Below, piece after piece: positions 23,405 to 36,675 of a DNA stretch of 64,000 nt. The notes beneath the pieces were generated by a model, which did no database searches, was not told the DNA's origin, and saw only the letters and a program-made list of their open reading frames with translations. A program made the translations under genes and the position numbers. Each line of letters begins with the position of its first letter. The stretch's first letter is position 1. This stretch comes from Cheiracanthium punctorium (lineage: Eukaryota; Arthropoda; Arachnida; Araneae; Cheiracanthiidae), in assembly GCA_038373885.1 (NCBI GenBank), contig JAWZYV010018267.1:434001-498000 (forward strand), in the 5' to 3' direction.

Positions 23405-24957
23405 GCGGCAATACAAATATTATTTAGCTTTACAAAGGCATTGTAAATGAGTCCTATGGTTTACGCAAGGTTACCCAAAGTGGTCCTTTTGGTGTCTTTA
23501 CAACGACGAATCACAAAACGGAAAATTTTAATTTTCCGAGTTCGGGGCACTGGGCAAAAGCTTCATTGGGTGCCCCATCTCTCAAAAACTTTTATACCGT
23601 ACAAAGCAATTTTGATATCTCACCATACAAAGAAGGGTGTTATAACAACATGAAAATAATTGTTTGATTACGATGCAACATTTCCTTTTACATGTTCCGA
23701 TTGAAAATCAACTCTATGGTTTCCTAGCGATCAGCAAACAACATTACATACATAGCCCACGTACAAATGAAAAGTTGACACTGAATAATTGCCCGAGGCT
23801 ATACCGTTTAGCTGGGAGAAAAAAGATGTGGATATAGTGCTAAGGCTGCATTTTTTTAAAATTGCAGAACAATTTGGAGGGGGCCCTTTTTGTTGGGGTA
23901 CCGGTCGCTTGTCCAGAATGCCTTGCCGAAAATGAGGCTCGGCTTATAAGTTCAGTAATCGTGGGGGGAGGGGGGAAATATACATTTACTTATTTTACGT
24001 ATGTTTCGTTTGCAAAAGCAAAAGTTTATAATGTATTTTTCAAATTTACACTCATATTTCTGACTGTATATTAGTGATGGTGCCAGTGGGGGAACCGGGG
24101 GCATGGTTATTCACAATTTGGTCTATTATTTGCGCCCCCCTCACGTTAGTGAAGAAAGCACGCGGTTATTAAAACCGCAACTATTCACGCCGTTATTGCT
24201 TTTTTGATACATTTCCTAAACTTTAAGGATTTCAGTAGCAATATACTTCCATGATGAAAATAATATTCTGAGCTCAAAACTTTCTAACGAAGTTTTGCTG
24301 GTGGGGGGAGGGGGAATATCCTTTGTCCCTCGGATACTGTTGGTGCTCTCCCCGGTGCATGATCGCCTCCTCCCACCAGGCCCCCAATATCGCAGGGCCA
24401 AGAGGGGCATACGCCCCAGGCCCCCCGATTTTTAGGAGCGCCTAAATTATTACAATATATGAATTTAGTTTAAGGGGTTGTTTTCCGATGTAGTGAATGT
24501 AATTTTTTTCTGATATGAATTGACAAGATATAAATTGTCAAAATCTTTTTTTTTTCATCTTAATTCGACCTCTTCATAAAAAAAAATATCACAGCAGATT
24601 AACGATTTCTGCAAAAGAAGTGGTAACTCGGATGGCTGCAGCATTTTGAGTGATTACGCGATAAGTTGCCGGACCAACTGAAGTTTTATAAATGGCTACC
24701 TAGCGAGAATGTGTCACCAGTAAGTAGGAATTTGCCGATTATGATTATTAATATTATGAAAAAGTCAGGGTTTTAGTTGTATTTTTAAAGTCTTCCTTTT
24801 TAATAAAGCTTATTTCTTAATGTTGATGTTTCATATGTTTGTAATGCTCATCAACATGCCCATTTATCTAATATTAGTACATTTCGTGTTGGATACATTT
24901 AATAATGACAAAGTTTTATATGCGTACGCAGACAAAATACATAAAGTAGTTGTCGCA
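23405..24957. repeat. Unidentified dispersed repeat, copy 1
   Basis: It is co-linear with 39625-41520. Shared landmarks from start to end are 'cggcaatacaaatattattt', 'aacttttataccgtacaaag', 'gttccgattgaaaatcaact', 'gatggtgccagtggggg', 'atgaaaataatattctgagc', 'acgatttctgcaaaa' and 'catttcgtgttggatacatt'. Neither copy has a long open frame or clear terminal repeats, so the class is unknown. Copy 1 lacks a 350-bp segment present in copy 2. Confidence 0.8.
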
Positions 24958-27083
24958 CATATGGCAAGTCGCCGTAGCGTAGCGTTGGCATAACTACACA
25001 AACAATTTATGTAATAATGAATTAATAATTTGTATAAAGTTTATTTAATAATTTATAACTGAAATGTTTTTAATTAGTGTAAATGACTATTCATTTGAAA
25101 TGGTTTAAAACTTGTAATTATACCTCTGATACGGATAGTCGGCATTTATCCTAAAAATATTTATTATTTCACCGAATAAAAAACATTACTGAGCGTTGAA
25201 AGCTTTATAAAAAAATCTTTTTAAAGTGTTTTTTGCAACATAATAAAAAAAGTTTCTCTTAAAAATTGAGTCAGTTTTTTGTAGATTCGTTGAAAAATAA
25301 TCCACCTATGTTTTTATTTACTTATTGAAAATGTTTCTTTGCTCTTTTGTCGAGCTTGAAAGTCTGTGTTTCTTACCCACAGAAAATTATAACCATTCTT
25401 ACAGTTGAAGTGGGCGTAAATTTCAGATGCAGGTTTCTGCCTGCTTGCGTAAACACTTGCTCTCTTAAATAGTTCATGATGCCGATTTCATTATTTTAAT
25501 AAAACTGATTATTATCTGGAAAGATCACAATGCACCATTTAATGTTTTAAACTTCCAGCAGGCGCGCTTATGTGATAGGTACACTAAGTAAGTAAAAAAT
25601 GTTTCAAGCATTTGTAATTATTAGCCGTAAGATCATTACATTATGCATAAAATTACAGTATTAAATAAGAAGAAGAAAATGCCATCCTAGGCCAAATAAG
25701 AGACATGGTCCTGTCTGTCTTTCCTAAGTATCGAACGTCGTAAACTTCTGCTACAATTGTAGTGTGGGCGTGAACAATCGGGAAAAGTTTCCGCCTACAA
25801 GCGATACTACACTAGTGCTCACGAACTAGAAGAATTCATCATTACTTTCAAAGATCACGATGGGTTATTTAAATTATTAATTAAATTTGTTGTTTACTTT
25901 TTGTGGAGCTTAAAATTATGTATTTCTTACCTACCGAAATGGAAAACTATTTTTTACAATTGAAGTGGGCGTAAGCTATGGGCGGAGCCAGTGTTCCATG
26001 TCGTAGATGGCAACATTGAAACACTATGTTGAAAATTTCTTTTCTATTAATAATCCTGAGATAAATGCTATTGTAGGTTAGTTATAGGTCGTGGCAAATA
26101 ATCTATACCTGTAATAAAACTGTAATGTTTGTTTAGTTTAAGGATGCATATTTATAATAATTTAAAATTTGTGACATTAATTTCTAATTTTTATATAAAA
26201 AAATTTATTTTGTAATAAAAGTATTTTCAATAATCTTTGGAGGAGTCCCTCAAGGGACTCTCAGGAGTAAAGCAAAAGTAAGAAATCGTACTCTTTAGCC
26301 TAACATTGTGAGTATCAGAAATAGAAAACAGTATTTTTACAGAAAGAAATAAAGAAAGAATTTCTGTGTATCACAAATATAGGACTTTTCTCCTATTATA
26401 TCAAGTAATCCGACGAACGTAGCCGTCGGTAGATTTAACAAATAGATAAGCGCTCTTTATCCGCTGTGCTAGCTTTGGTCGAACCTACTTCCAATCAATG
26501 CACCCACAATTTGTTTCTCAGAAATTACCGTACTTCTTTTAAACTGCATGTTTTTCGAAAATTACGTAGTTATTCACAAAACCGATACATGAAAATCAGC
26601 TTACACTCTTTTCTATCGAGTGAACGTGTTTAAAATTCATGCATTTATGGGTTAAAATGTTTTCATTTAGCTTATCCAAACTTTATTACGATCCACCGAT
26701 ATTTTTAGTGGGACAGAAATAAAGGTTTACCAAAAGATTCGTTCCTCTGTTTAAAAAAAAAAAAAAAAAAAACAGAGTTGGTTTTATGTGATGGGCCCAT
26801 TTGAAAAGACCCACAATTTTGTACAGTTGTTTTTATTTCAAAATTTACTCTAAATTTTCAACTTTTACTGCCGACACAAAAATGATAACAATAATGATTA
26901 AGATTATAATAACTACTGACAATACCTGATCAAGGTCTGAATTTTCATGACATTAGGCTTTTGGTACAATTTCGCACTTTTAAAGTATTTCATCAAGAAA
27001 TTTTTAGCAGAAACGTAATATATTTGAAGCATTTTTTAAAAATAATTTTAAGTCATTTGCTTGTGTATAGGTGCATTTATATA
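24958..27083. other. AT-rich stretch with a degenerate repeated module
   Basis: About 25340-25500, 25720-25840 and 25890-26000 share a degenerate unit: a 'gtgtttcttacc' or 'tttcctaagt' lead, a 'ctacaattgtagtgtgggcgtga' or 'cagttgaagtgggcgtaaa' body and a 'gcctgc' or 'gcctac' tail, with 'aaagatcac' blocks between. No gene is recognised. An A run lies near 26752-26772. Confidence 0.45.
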
Positions 27084-27773
27084 CAGGGTGCCCCAAAAGG
27101 TAGTAACAAGAATTTATTCTTTGTCTATTGGAAATAAGCGGTGATGTAAAATGAAAATATGTTTAAAACAGGATAGGAAGAAATATACGGGAAGAATTCG
27201 TCTCGTTAATTTTCAAAAAGTTTTTAAATTTGTGTACATTGCCCTTACGAAAATTTCCCCTTTAGTAAAATGTTCCCATATAATAATGAGGAGATAAAGA
27301 AAATTCCAGCTTTCATCGTAAAACGTCTCAGAAATATCTTTAAACAAATATGGTCAGGGATTAGGTAAATTTGAATGTAAATGTTTATTACTAGTATTGA
27401 AAAAAAAAAAAATTCATAATTTTTGTATAATTCCAGAAACACGATCATTTCATGTGAGGTTCACCCCCTTCTGTCGAGAACCACTGAAAATTTGCTTAAA
27501 TCAGAATATATTTCTCTTCATACATTTGACAGTTCTTAGGGTGTAATTCTACAATTGCGTAGATCACCTCATGAGTGCAGGGGGCACATTTTACTAATTG
27601 GAAATTTTCGCACGTATTTAAACTATGTAACTTTTTAAAAAGACGTGGGACGTTTTATTAATATAGCCTTTTTTCCTACCTTGTTTTGAACATTTTTTTC
27701 AATTTGCATCGCTCTCTTATCTCTAATAAATAAAAAATTAAGAAGTGCAACTACCTTATTGGGACACCCCGTG
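27084..27773. mobile_element. TIR element with long diverged inverted repeats
   Basis: The left end is CAGGGTGCCCCAAAAGGTAG and the right, inverted, CACGGGGTGTCCCAATAAGG. Similarity continues about 220 bp inward ('ttcccctttagtaaaatg' against 'ttccaattagtaaaatgtg'). TA precedes the left end; the right flank is TT. Ends of this kind are common in Tc1/mariner/IS630 relatives. There is no coding capacity. A fragment of the same family lies at 1548-1700. Confidence 0.65.
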
Positions 27774-28670
27774 TTCTAAAAATTTAAAGTGCGTAAAGAT
27801 TTTATCAGATTTTAAAATTGAAAATCACCTCGTCTTTGTTATGGTCTTCAACAATTTTTATTAAATTAAAAATTAATAGAATTAATTTTTCTATTGTTCA
27901 TAAAAATCAAATTTTAAAAGTAATCCAATTTTCGTGATTTTTTGATAATTTGAGGATTTATGTATATTTCGTAAATCTTGTAAGAAAATTTGTTAGTTTA
28001 AATCACAATCGTTTAGGGAGTGACAGAACAAAACTCATAAGAGTACATAGTCATTTACAATCAAATTATGCACTTTCCTCAGACGTACAGACAGACTAAT
28101 TTTATATTCAATGTAACATCATTGATGTTTTCTTATTGTGTTTAAGTACTAAAGTAAGAAAGTCAGTTTCCCTTCAACAATGGCTGATATTTTTTTTTAA
28201 ATATTTATTACATAATACGATACATGTAATTATGATAGGAAGCTTTTCAATTTTTGAAAATTTTTAATTCTGGCAAGTTGTATTTTTAATAATGTATGTA
28301 ATAACTAACTATAATAAATTTCTAATCCCCTGAAAGAAGTCTAATTTTAGCCGCATTGCATTAGTATATGCAGTAATCAACCATCCGAAGAATAATTTAA
28401 TCCTTTCTAAGGCCGTGGTAAGAATACTTACCACCTACAGTGTGTTGATTTACAGAAATCAATTATCATTAGTGAATTTTCTCATTTTTTTCAGGGATAA
28501 TGGACAACTACTTTCATCAAACATATGCATTATAAATTGCATTTGGCTTATAAAGTTTAATTTGGCACGTAATTTTTAAAGAAAGCTCGCATATTTATTC
28601 GAAAATTGAGCACATGAATCATCGCTTTTAATTATATATTTTTCCGTTCAATTGCGTATGCACGTGGCAG
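27774..28670. other. Unassigned AT-rich stretch
   Basis: No open frame, terminal repeat or RNA gene was recognised. Base composition is strongly AT-rich throughout. Confidence 0.5.
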
Positions 28671-30096
28671 CAGGCCCGTCGCTAGCGGGTGTGCAGGTTG
28701 TGCACCGCACAAAGGCACCAAGGTAAAGGGGGCGCCGAGACGGCTGAAGAAGAGTTTGACGAAAAATTGACATTTTTCGGAAAAATAAATATTTTTTATT
28801 TAAGTTTATATTGTAGAAGGAAAGGGCTTGCCCCCTCCTCCCTAAAAGGCCCCGCTATAATGTTTTGGCAATTTTAGGGTTTTATCGTTAGGTTTCATCT
28901 TACAAGTTTTGTTTAGGCCACTTTAATGACCAATTCTCACTTCCAAGCAATAAATTTTACCCACCGCAGAAAGTAGGGTTAGAAAGAGGGAAATACTCCG
29001 GCAGGCAAAAACCTGCACAGAGTTTCTCCAAACTTGTCTTTCAGTGCTATACATATGGTCAAATTTACTGATATGTGATACCACACTATGGTGATGATAT
29101 GAATGACCGTTTTTCGCTTTCAGTTTCCTTCCCATGCATGGGCGTCTTCCTGTTGCATTTGTTGGTTGGGAGGAGGAGAGGCTCATCTTGGGCTTTCCCG
29201 CACTTTAGTATTAAACTAATACAAAAAAGTTCAGTACATTGTTCATTATACCGACAGCTTTGGGGAGGGGGGGGGGCGATCCGGGAGTCCATGATGACAA
29301 ATACAAATTTAGGAATGGGCATGGACGGAAAAAGGGTGCAAAGAGAGATACATTTTACATTTGTTTCTAATCGAAGTTGCCTGATACGTAAATGAGTCCT
29401 CATATAGAAAGGTAGGGATGTTGGTAGATCATGCCCCTTCCTTAGGTGTTTCTAGCGTTAATTTTTTTTACGATACTGAAGTTTGAACTGTTTTACTACT
29501 CGGACAGTCTGTAGTATTTTACAGCCTGATAAGAGCATTTCCTTCATAGAAACACTAGTATAGGCATTCTTGCATAGGGGGACCTCAAAATTAATACAGA
29601 GCAGACAAAATAAACCTGGATTTAAGATTGAAAATAAATTGGGAGGGGAGGGGGGAGTGACCTAACAGTGGAAAAATTCTTTGCGATACTTTCCTCTCCC
29701 CTCAAGCACACCGAATCCACTGCTGATCAGCAATTTAACAAGTCGAACCATATTTAAATAATGGGATTGATTAGGGTAAACATTGCTGCTCCCCCCGACC
29801 CCCAAAAAATAAAAAAATTAAAAAAATCCTAAAGCGTAATATTTTGTTTTATTATGCGTTTTGCAGAGATAAAATAAGCTTTTTTTTTTAATTAGTCCAA
29901 ACTAAAACTGATTACATTGCTTTAGTGTAAAATTTTGCTTTAATGTACAACTTTTTTTTGGTCAAATAAGCTTTTTCATGAAAATTAGCCCCCTTCCATA
30001 CAAAATTTTTTTATATTCGCTACTGTGCTCAAAATTAATGTAATTACTATTAATTGTAATATACTTTTCTTCAATCGTACAGAGAGTAGTATATTA

Positions 30097-30138
30097 TTTT
30101 CGTCATTTTTACAACTACACTTGTAAAAATGACGAAAA
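30097..30138. repeat. Perfect 18-bp hairpin
   Basis: The arm 'ttttcgtcatttttacaa' (30097-30114) is followed by a 6-base loop and its exact complement (30121-30138). It could be a chance inversion or the core of a tiny foldback element; no role is evident. Confidence 0.85.
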
Positions 30139-30742
30139 CGTAGTAAATGACGAAAATGAAGTAAAATGAGTAGCATAGGTGGATACAATTATAAAAAAAA
30201 TGATAATTAATTTTATTGATCTGTGAATAATTCATTTTAATAGCGCTTTTTATATTTTTGAAATCAAACCTATGTATTCAACACTAATTAAGCCTTCTCT
30301 TGTGTGAACTATGGCAAAGAAAGGGTTAAACTGACAGTTTCTGTCGCTTTAAACAAAGGAATTGTTGCAATAGGTGATTGAGCAAGATAATTCGAAGGAT
30401 TATTATTATTATTATTGTTATTATCATCATTATTATTATTATATATTCGTCATAAAATATCTTGTTAATTCAACAATTTTATTCGAAAATTTAGAGGAAT
30501 ATAATGATATGTTTAACTTATACCACAAATAAACATGTTGTCTGTTAAGGGTGAAAAAGAAATCTTAAAACATTGCAAAGACTTGCATTTAAATTGATGA
30601 TATAGATGGTGGATATCTTTTCGAGGAGCTAATATCGTTTAAATGTCTTTTGGATAAGAATATGATGGTAAAAGACGTACTAAATTTTATTTACAATAAT
30701 AATTTAATTGACACATTTCTAAATACCACAATCTCGCTATGA

Positions 30743-30983
30743 GCCGACCGAGATGTATGGTGGGTAAAGCACCATACTTCGGTTTCGGGTTCAACTCCCG
30801 GTGGCCGGGGTTCGATGCCCGACTGAGCGTGGTTGTCTTGTCCGTCCCTTCATATTGAGCGACCTTGGTCCACCTACTAGGTGCCCCCCATAATAAAGTG
30901 GCCAACACCTTCAGGCCCTTATAAGGGACAATGCCTAATCGGCAAAGTAAACGCCCGTTAGTTTTTTTTTTTTTTTTTTTTCT
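30743..30983 (+). mobile_element. tRNA-derived SINE with target duplication
   Basis: A tRNA-like head ('gatgtatggtgggtaaagc' as A-box region and 'gggttcaactccc' or 'gggttcgatgccc' as B-box region) is followed by a tRNA-unrelated body ending 'aacgcccgttag' and a run of about 20 T. A perfect 12-bp duplication atctcgctatga flanks it (30731-30742 and 30984-30995), the signature of LINE-assisted insertion. The T tail on the promoter strand is unusual; most SINE tails are A-rich. It is a different family from the core-SINEs elsewhere in the window. Confidence 0.88.
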
Positions 30984-32186
30984 ATCTCGCTATGAATATA
31001 TTTATCACTTCCAGTTACAGTCGCTTCCATAGAAAGAAGTTTTTTCAAATTAAAAATTATAAAAAATTATTTACGCTCATCAGTGAACCAAGAACGGTTG
31101 TCAAATGTATCAATCATTTTAATAGAATATGAAGAATTAGATAAAGTAGACATAAGTAATATAATTGAAAGGTTTACTAATGCAAAAGCTAGAAGTTTAC
31201 TTGTAAATAATACTATTGGTTCCTTTTAAAAAATCTCTTAGTAAACCAGCTTATTCCAAGCAATACCAGCCATAATTATGAATTAATTAAATTTGTTGTT
31301 GTAGTTTTAAGCTTTTTACTCTTACGAAGAAATATTTTTACTGTGAATATATTTTTCTGACATATTAACAAATTTTAGATACGCAGGCAAGCTTTTAGTA
31401 CTCTTTTAAGGATATTAATTTTTTAAAAGAATTTTAGACATTATAATGTGACTTTCTTCTGTGTGTTTTCTTTGTGCAAACTGTTTTATAAATTTAGAAA
31501 GATTTAATTCAACAATTGACCTCCAACGTTTTTTCCTCAACATTAAACAAATTTTATTTCTTTTTTTACAGATATAGCCATATTTTTTAATCATACGTGT
31601 TTTTATTTCGTACCATGCTTTTAAACATTTTATTAATGCATTGTCATGCCTTTGAAAACATTTTGAACAGTTCGCACATTTTTAAATTCTGTAGTAGAAA
31701 AGTTTCTTTTTCTTTTTCCAAATATTTTACATCCAAAACAAAACTCAGAATTTAATTTAATAAAATACATACGCGACGTTCTTTTTTCTTCTTTTTGTTC
31801 CTTATTCCCATGTTATAGCAATAAGAAATACTATAGATGTATTTGAGTTGACAGTATGAATATTTGAGTCAACTATATCCATTTGAGTTGACAGTATGAA
31901 AGTTAAATTAATCAGGCCTTTGAAATGTTTGTCTTTTTATTAAAACCTACTGTTCTTGAAATTAAGTTAATAACCATCTGCCAGGATCTTCTACGCTGAA
32001 ATCGGTCACTTGAATTTCAAACCTATCTTATGTAAATCTGGATACACAAAAGAAGCTTCAATAATCGATGCTTCCAAATAATATGGAAATTTTGTTGAAA
32101 TTAGTTAATAATTTCGATTAATAATAATAACTTCAGTTATTATTATTAATTAACTATTATTGAATTAGTTAGTAATAATAAAGTTT

Positions 32187-32322
32187 TTATATGTGTGCTG
32201 TTTGTTTATAAATAAAGAAATATCATACAAGGAGTTTTAGTTTTAACATAGTTAATAACTTGTCGTTTGTAATATTCCTTGTATGATATTCCTTTATTTA
32301 TAAACAAGCAGCGCACATATAA
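32187..32322. repeat. Small inverted-repeat element
   Basis: Arms of 47 bp (32187-32233 and 32276-32322) pair with about three mismatches: 'tatgtgtgctgtttgtttat' against 'ataaacaagcagcgcacata'. The 42-base centre is AT-rich. A separate 'aataataacttcagttatta' hairpin lies just upstream near 32120-32150. This looks like a MITE-sized foldback; no target duplication was identified. Confidence 0.65.
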
Positions 32323-33434
32323 AATTAAAATATTTTCATCTTGCTTCTTATGCTCCTTATTTAGATTTAAGGATTCTCATTACTTTTGAATAGATGTCCT
32401 GGTGCCTCTGTGTAAATCGGAAACGTAATACCAAAGTGAGTTTTCTACTAGTTGTGAAGCGCATTCACTCGTTAAACATTATGGCAGTGTTCTATAATTA
32501 ATGTTTAAAAATACACTTTATTCTCCGCTCCCCCCCCCTTTTTTTTTTTTTTTTTGTAGATGTAAAGAACAGGGAACCCCTTGAAGAATGCCTCCCAAGT
32601 ATGGGCTTGAACTTGAATTCCATATCACCAGAACTCTGCAAAAGACTAGTCTAGATGGAAGCAAATCTGATCTCCGCACCCATGGTAATTGTTAGCTACC
32701 TACAAGTATACTTGGTTCCACTGACTTTACCAGCACGTATACCACATGCACTGGGTGAGTTTTCGGCAGCGCCGGGTACCCATCTGGCAACCTTACGGTC
32801 CAGAGCAATGCCGTATATTCCCTACTGAATACAAATATGGTATTGTAAAATCATTATTTTGTTTCAAAAACTCAATATTCATAGGGGCACATCCTCCCAA
32901 GTGTTTGTTTAGTTATGATATTTTCCAACTGAATAAGTACATGGAATAGTAAAATGATACTTTTGTTTCGAAGACTGAATTTTTTTTATGTAGGGGCGCT
33001 AAATCGGTGTTTGCACAAAGGCGCCTGACACATCCGCGACGGCCCCGAGTGGCAGTTAGTTTTCCGACTTTGATTTGTTAATAATAAATTTATTCTCCTG
33101 CCAAGTTTGTACGTATGTCTAGCACTTGTTTCTTTAATTTTGACGTCCAATATTAAAATAGATGGAATATATCTGAATTAATCCTAAAACATAGGGCAGA
33201 ACATACTCAAGCACTTTCGATTTTCCGCAAATAAACTCGCCCATGAAAGGGATAACAGTAATTTTATGATTATTTCCTTATCCCAGGGAGCACACATACG
33301 TTGGGGGAGCACATGAACGTTGAAATGACACGTTGGCTTACGGTTATCCAACGGTTGGCAACTGGTTATTTCTTACGTTGGGCCAACGTATGCTCTAACG
33401 TTTTGCCAACATATTTCCAACCGTTGGGCTAACG

Positions 33435-33584
33435 TATGAATGCATACGTTGGGCTAACGTATAAATACATACGTTGGGCTAACGTATTAATGCATACGTT
33501 GGGCTAACGTATTAATGCATACGTTGGGCTAACGTATAAATACATACGTTGGGCTAACGTATAAATGCATACGTTGGGTTAACG
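33435..33584 (+). repeat. 25-bp minisatellite, six units
   Basis: Exactly six 25-bp units of the form 'tatnaatgcatacgttggg' followed by 'ctaacg' run head to tail, differing only at a few positions (tata/tatt/tatg; gcat/acat). Each unit contains a near-palindrome 'cgttgggctaacg'. The array sits 150 bp inside the left end of the TIR element. Confidence 0.93.
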
Positions 33585-34895
33585 GGACACCGTAAAATCT
33601 GTATGTTGTCACTCTATTATCCAACTGTTGGAAATTGGTTATTTTTATCATTTAGCTATCATAATTGTTAACCGTTACATTTATAAGTTAGTTTCATATT
33701 TTAGGCCAATGCAGAAACCTAATGTTGGATAATTATATTTGACGAATATTTGACAAATTGATGTGCTATTTCATAACATTTCTAGAGATATATGAAAAAC
33801 TGTCAAATTTGAAATTAAAGTTTTTAATTATTTTACTAACAGCAAATACAGTGACAGATTCAGATAAGTTTTAAGGGACGGCAGATATGTAGAACGAAGC
33901 ATATTATCAAATAGTCACATTTTTTCTTTCATCAAATATGGTTCCACCTCAACAGTGGGTTTCTGTGCGCTTAGGAGGAGGGCGAGCGGACACCCCACCC
34001 CCCTAAAAAGTACTTTCGTCGACAAAATCGTCAGTTGCCAAAGGACTGTCAGCAAATTTCAGCTTTAATCACCAATTTGTAAAATGCTCAGTGTATAAAT
34101 TACCAGTTCTGCCGACAGTTTATTATGAGTTATACTATATCATGAACATAGTCTTGTTACAATTTTCCTTTTAGTGATTTTTGTGCCGGTAAACAAGTCC
34201 CTTTTGTTCCCTCAAGCCAACTTCATTCCAGATCGTGTAATGTAGTGTGTATTTAAGGCAAACATGCACATTAAGTATCTGCCTAGGGTGGGCGGGTGCC
34301 TCGGGCGGAGGACTTTTAGGGGATTTAATGCGTATTCATGCTACATCTGGAGGAAACCGCTCAAAGGCCAGATAATCGGTGTATATTTTTGAAAGCATAT
34401 TGGTATATATCGTCAGAAAATTTTGTCTTTACACCCCCCCCTCCCAACATTTTTGCTTAAAACTGGCTCTAGTCCCGTCACTAACAGAAATGTGTTATTT
34501 TCAAATAGTAAACGATCTGTCAAGTTACAAACATATATTAATCTGTAGAAAACTAACCTATTTTGCACTATGAGGAAAATTAATATTGCAGGTGCAACTT
34601 ATGAACTGTTTAAAAAAAAGGAGGGGGGAGAGATCGGAAGCAAGAAAATATTTAGAAGGTCCTTTCAGAAGCTATCCTTTACAGTTTTAGAGAACCAGGA
34701 CGGCAGGCAAACCAAAATCATAAAAACTTTTCGAATTAATTAAAAGAAAAAACATATAACGTTAAAGGAAAGAATGCTTATTTTTTTTAAATATGATTCA
34801 TATCCCTCCTTCTCCTTTGACAGTTACTTTTGTAAAGTGTCTCTCAAAACCTCTGAAAATTTACTCAATTGAAACTTTTGTAAGGAGGCTTAATC

Positions 34896-34926
<31 letters not shown>

Positions 34927-36523
34927 TCATGTGGGGAAATCCAATAGGAGTATAAAGTCACTGAAGAATGTCACAGAAATCATTCTTTACAAAATATTTA
35001 TTTATTATTTTTTACATTTATTTCAATTTACGTAATTTTTTAGATTCTTAATGTTTAGTTTGCCCGAATAAAATTGGTATGGAATACAATGACATTTCGG
35101 AGTTCTATTTTTATTTTCAGTTAACTGTAGATATTGACTGAAAAGTAAAAGAAAAAAAAATATTGCATGCATGATGCATATGCATTACGCATGTAATATC
35201 AACGCATGCAAGTATCGCAAGGACGCATGCAAGTATCAACACACGGGTGCATCTATATTATCTGACTATGAGAAAGATATCAGTACAACAGAATGTATTA
35301 GTGATGCTGCTTACACGCTATTGCACATAAAATGAAAAAAGTCGCTGATGGTACGCAAAAAAAAAGTTGCGACGCGTCCCGCATAATTACCATTGCACAA
35401 AATTTTGAAAAAAAAAAAAAAGAGAGAGAGAGAGAACTTATTTTTTTCCATAGCGCATCCTTTCTCTAATGCAAAAAATAGAATGTTTGAAGAAAAGTTT
35501 TAAAAAATCAGTATTGATTTCAGTTCATGGACCTGAACTCTCAGTCACAGCGTATTACTTAAAGAGCTACTGATATTTTTCATTCAACTAAAATACGCAG
35601 TAGAAGAGACTTGTCAAAGCAATAAAAATGTTTTTTCTTCCAGTACTCTCAAAGAGTATTTGATTGCATATAGATTATGTATTTTTCTCTATAAAATTTG
35701 AGTCCTGTAGCATATAACAGGTGTAGATACAAAAATCTCTTCTAAAATAATAAATAAATAACAAAATGAAGTTGGTAAATATAGGTATATATATGAACTG
35801 TAAAGTACTATAACACATTTGTAAAATATTAAAATAACTGAATTCTTAAAACTGTAAAATATTTTATACATACTTTTAACAACAAAACAATTTTGATGCA
35901 CAAATTTAAATCCTTGTTGTTGATTAACCACTGTGAACCAACGAGATTTCAAAATTGAAGTAGTGTTAGTTTAATAACTACTTCTAAATCTGAAATCTTA
36001 TTAGTCATTATAATCTTGCAAAATATAAGCACGGCTCAAGTTGATTTTTTTTCAGAATAAACTTATTAGGAGAAAACAATTGTGTCCAATTTTACCTTCT
36101 CGACTGTTGTACAACTATGAGCAAATAAAACTTTATTATTAAGCTGTCTAGCATTGTTTAGTAATCCAAAACGCATCTTTTAATAAGCACTGTGCAATTA
36201 TTATATATTTATTACCATAGCTGCATAGTAAGTTGTTTGTTTACATACTTTGAAGATCGTTAGGCTTATGGACAATCGAACTATAATCAATGCATCAATA
36301 ATAATAGTTATCGTGATTCAAGTTACTACGAACCTATGCAACGAATAAAATTCACAGAAATATAGCTGAAAAGGTAAATATTCGTTTCAGCTATATCAAT
36401 CACTTTATAAAAGTGTATCAACACATCATAACAAGCAATGGTGGAAGAAACGTAACGGCGAACGGACATGAATCTATCGCTTCCCGGTTTCCTGAATGTG
36501 TGTCTCTGCGCATGCGCAATGGT

Positions 36524-36675
36524 ACGGTTGCCCAACACAACATTCAGTCATCCGATGGCCAACGGTTGTTTTACCTACGGTTGCCCAACACAACATTCAG
36601 CCATCCGATGGCCAACGGTTGTTTACCAACGGTTGTTTACCAACGGTTGCCCAACACAACCTTTAGCCAACAGAA
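36524..36675 (+). repeat. 53-bp tandem units at the element's right end
   Basis: Units starting 'acggttgcccaacacaacat' begin at 36524, 36577 and 36643. The second spacing is longer by 13 bp because 'caacggttgttta' is duplicated. The words 'ggccaacggttg' and 'gttgcccaac' mirror the left array in opposite sense. Confidence 0.85.

Larger units (their letters stand above)
28671..33047. mobile_element. hAT element, 4.4 kb
   Basis: It begins CAGGCCCGTCGCTAGCGGGT, then a 'gtgcaccgcacaaaggc' subterminal motif, and ends with 'tttgcacaaaggcgcctgac' and the inverted terminus of CGGGGCCGTCGCGGATG. Flanks are cgtggcag (28663-28670) and agtggcag (33048-33055), an 8-bp duplication with one change. No transposase is readable inside. 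It carries a SINE with its own target duplication, a perfect hairpin near 30.1 kb and a small inverted-repeat element near 32.2 kb. Confidence 0.75.

Noticed and set aside
27463..27495. hAT-like end 'cgagaaccactg' inside the 27-kb element
   Set aside because: No partner terminus or target duplication was found; a short match alone is not enough.
33435..33584. Regular 25-bp array considered as a CRISPR array
   Set aside because: Units are directly adjacent with no unique spacers, and the setting is a eukaryotic transposon. It is a minisatellite.
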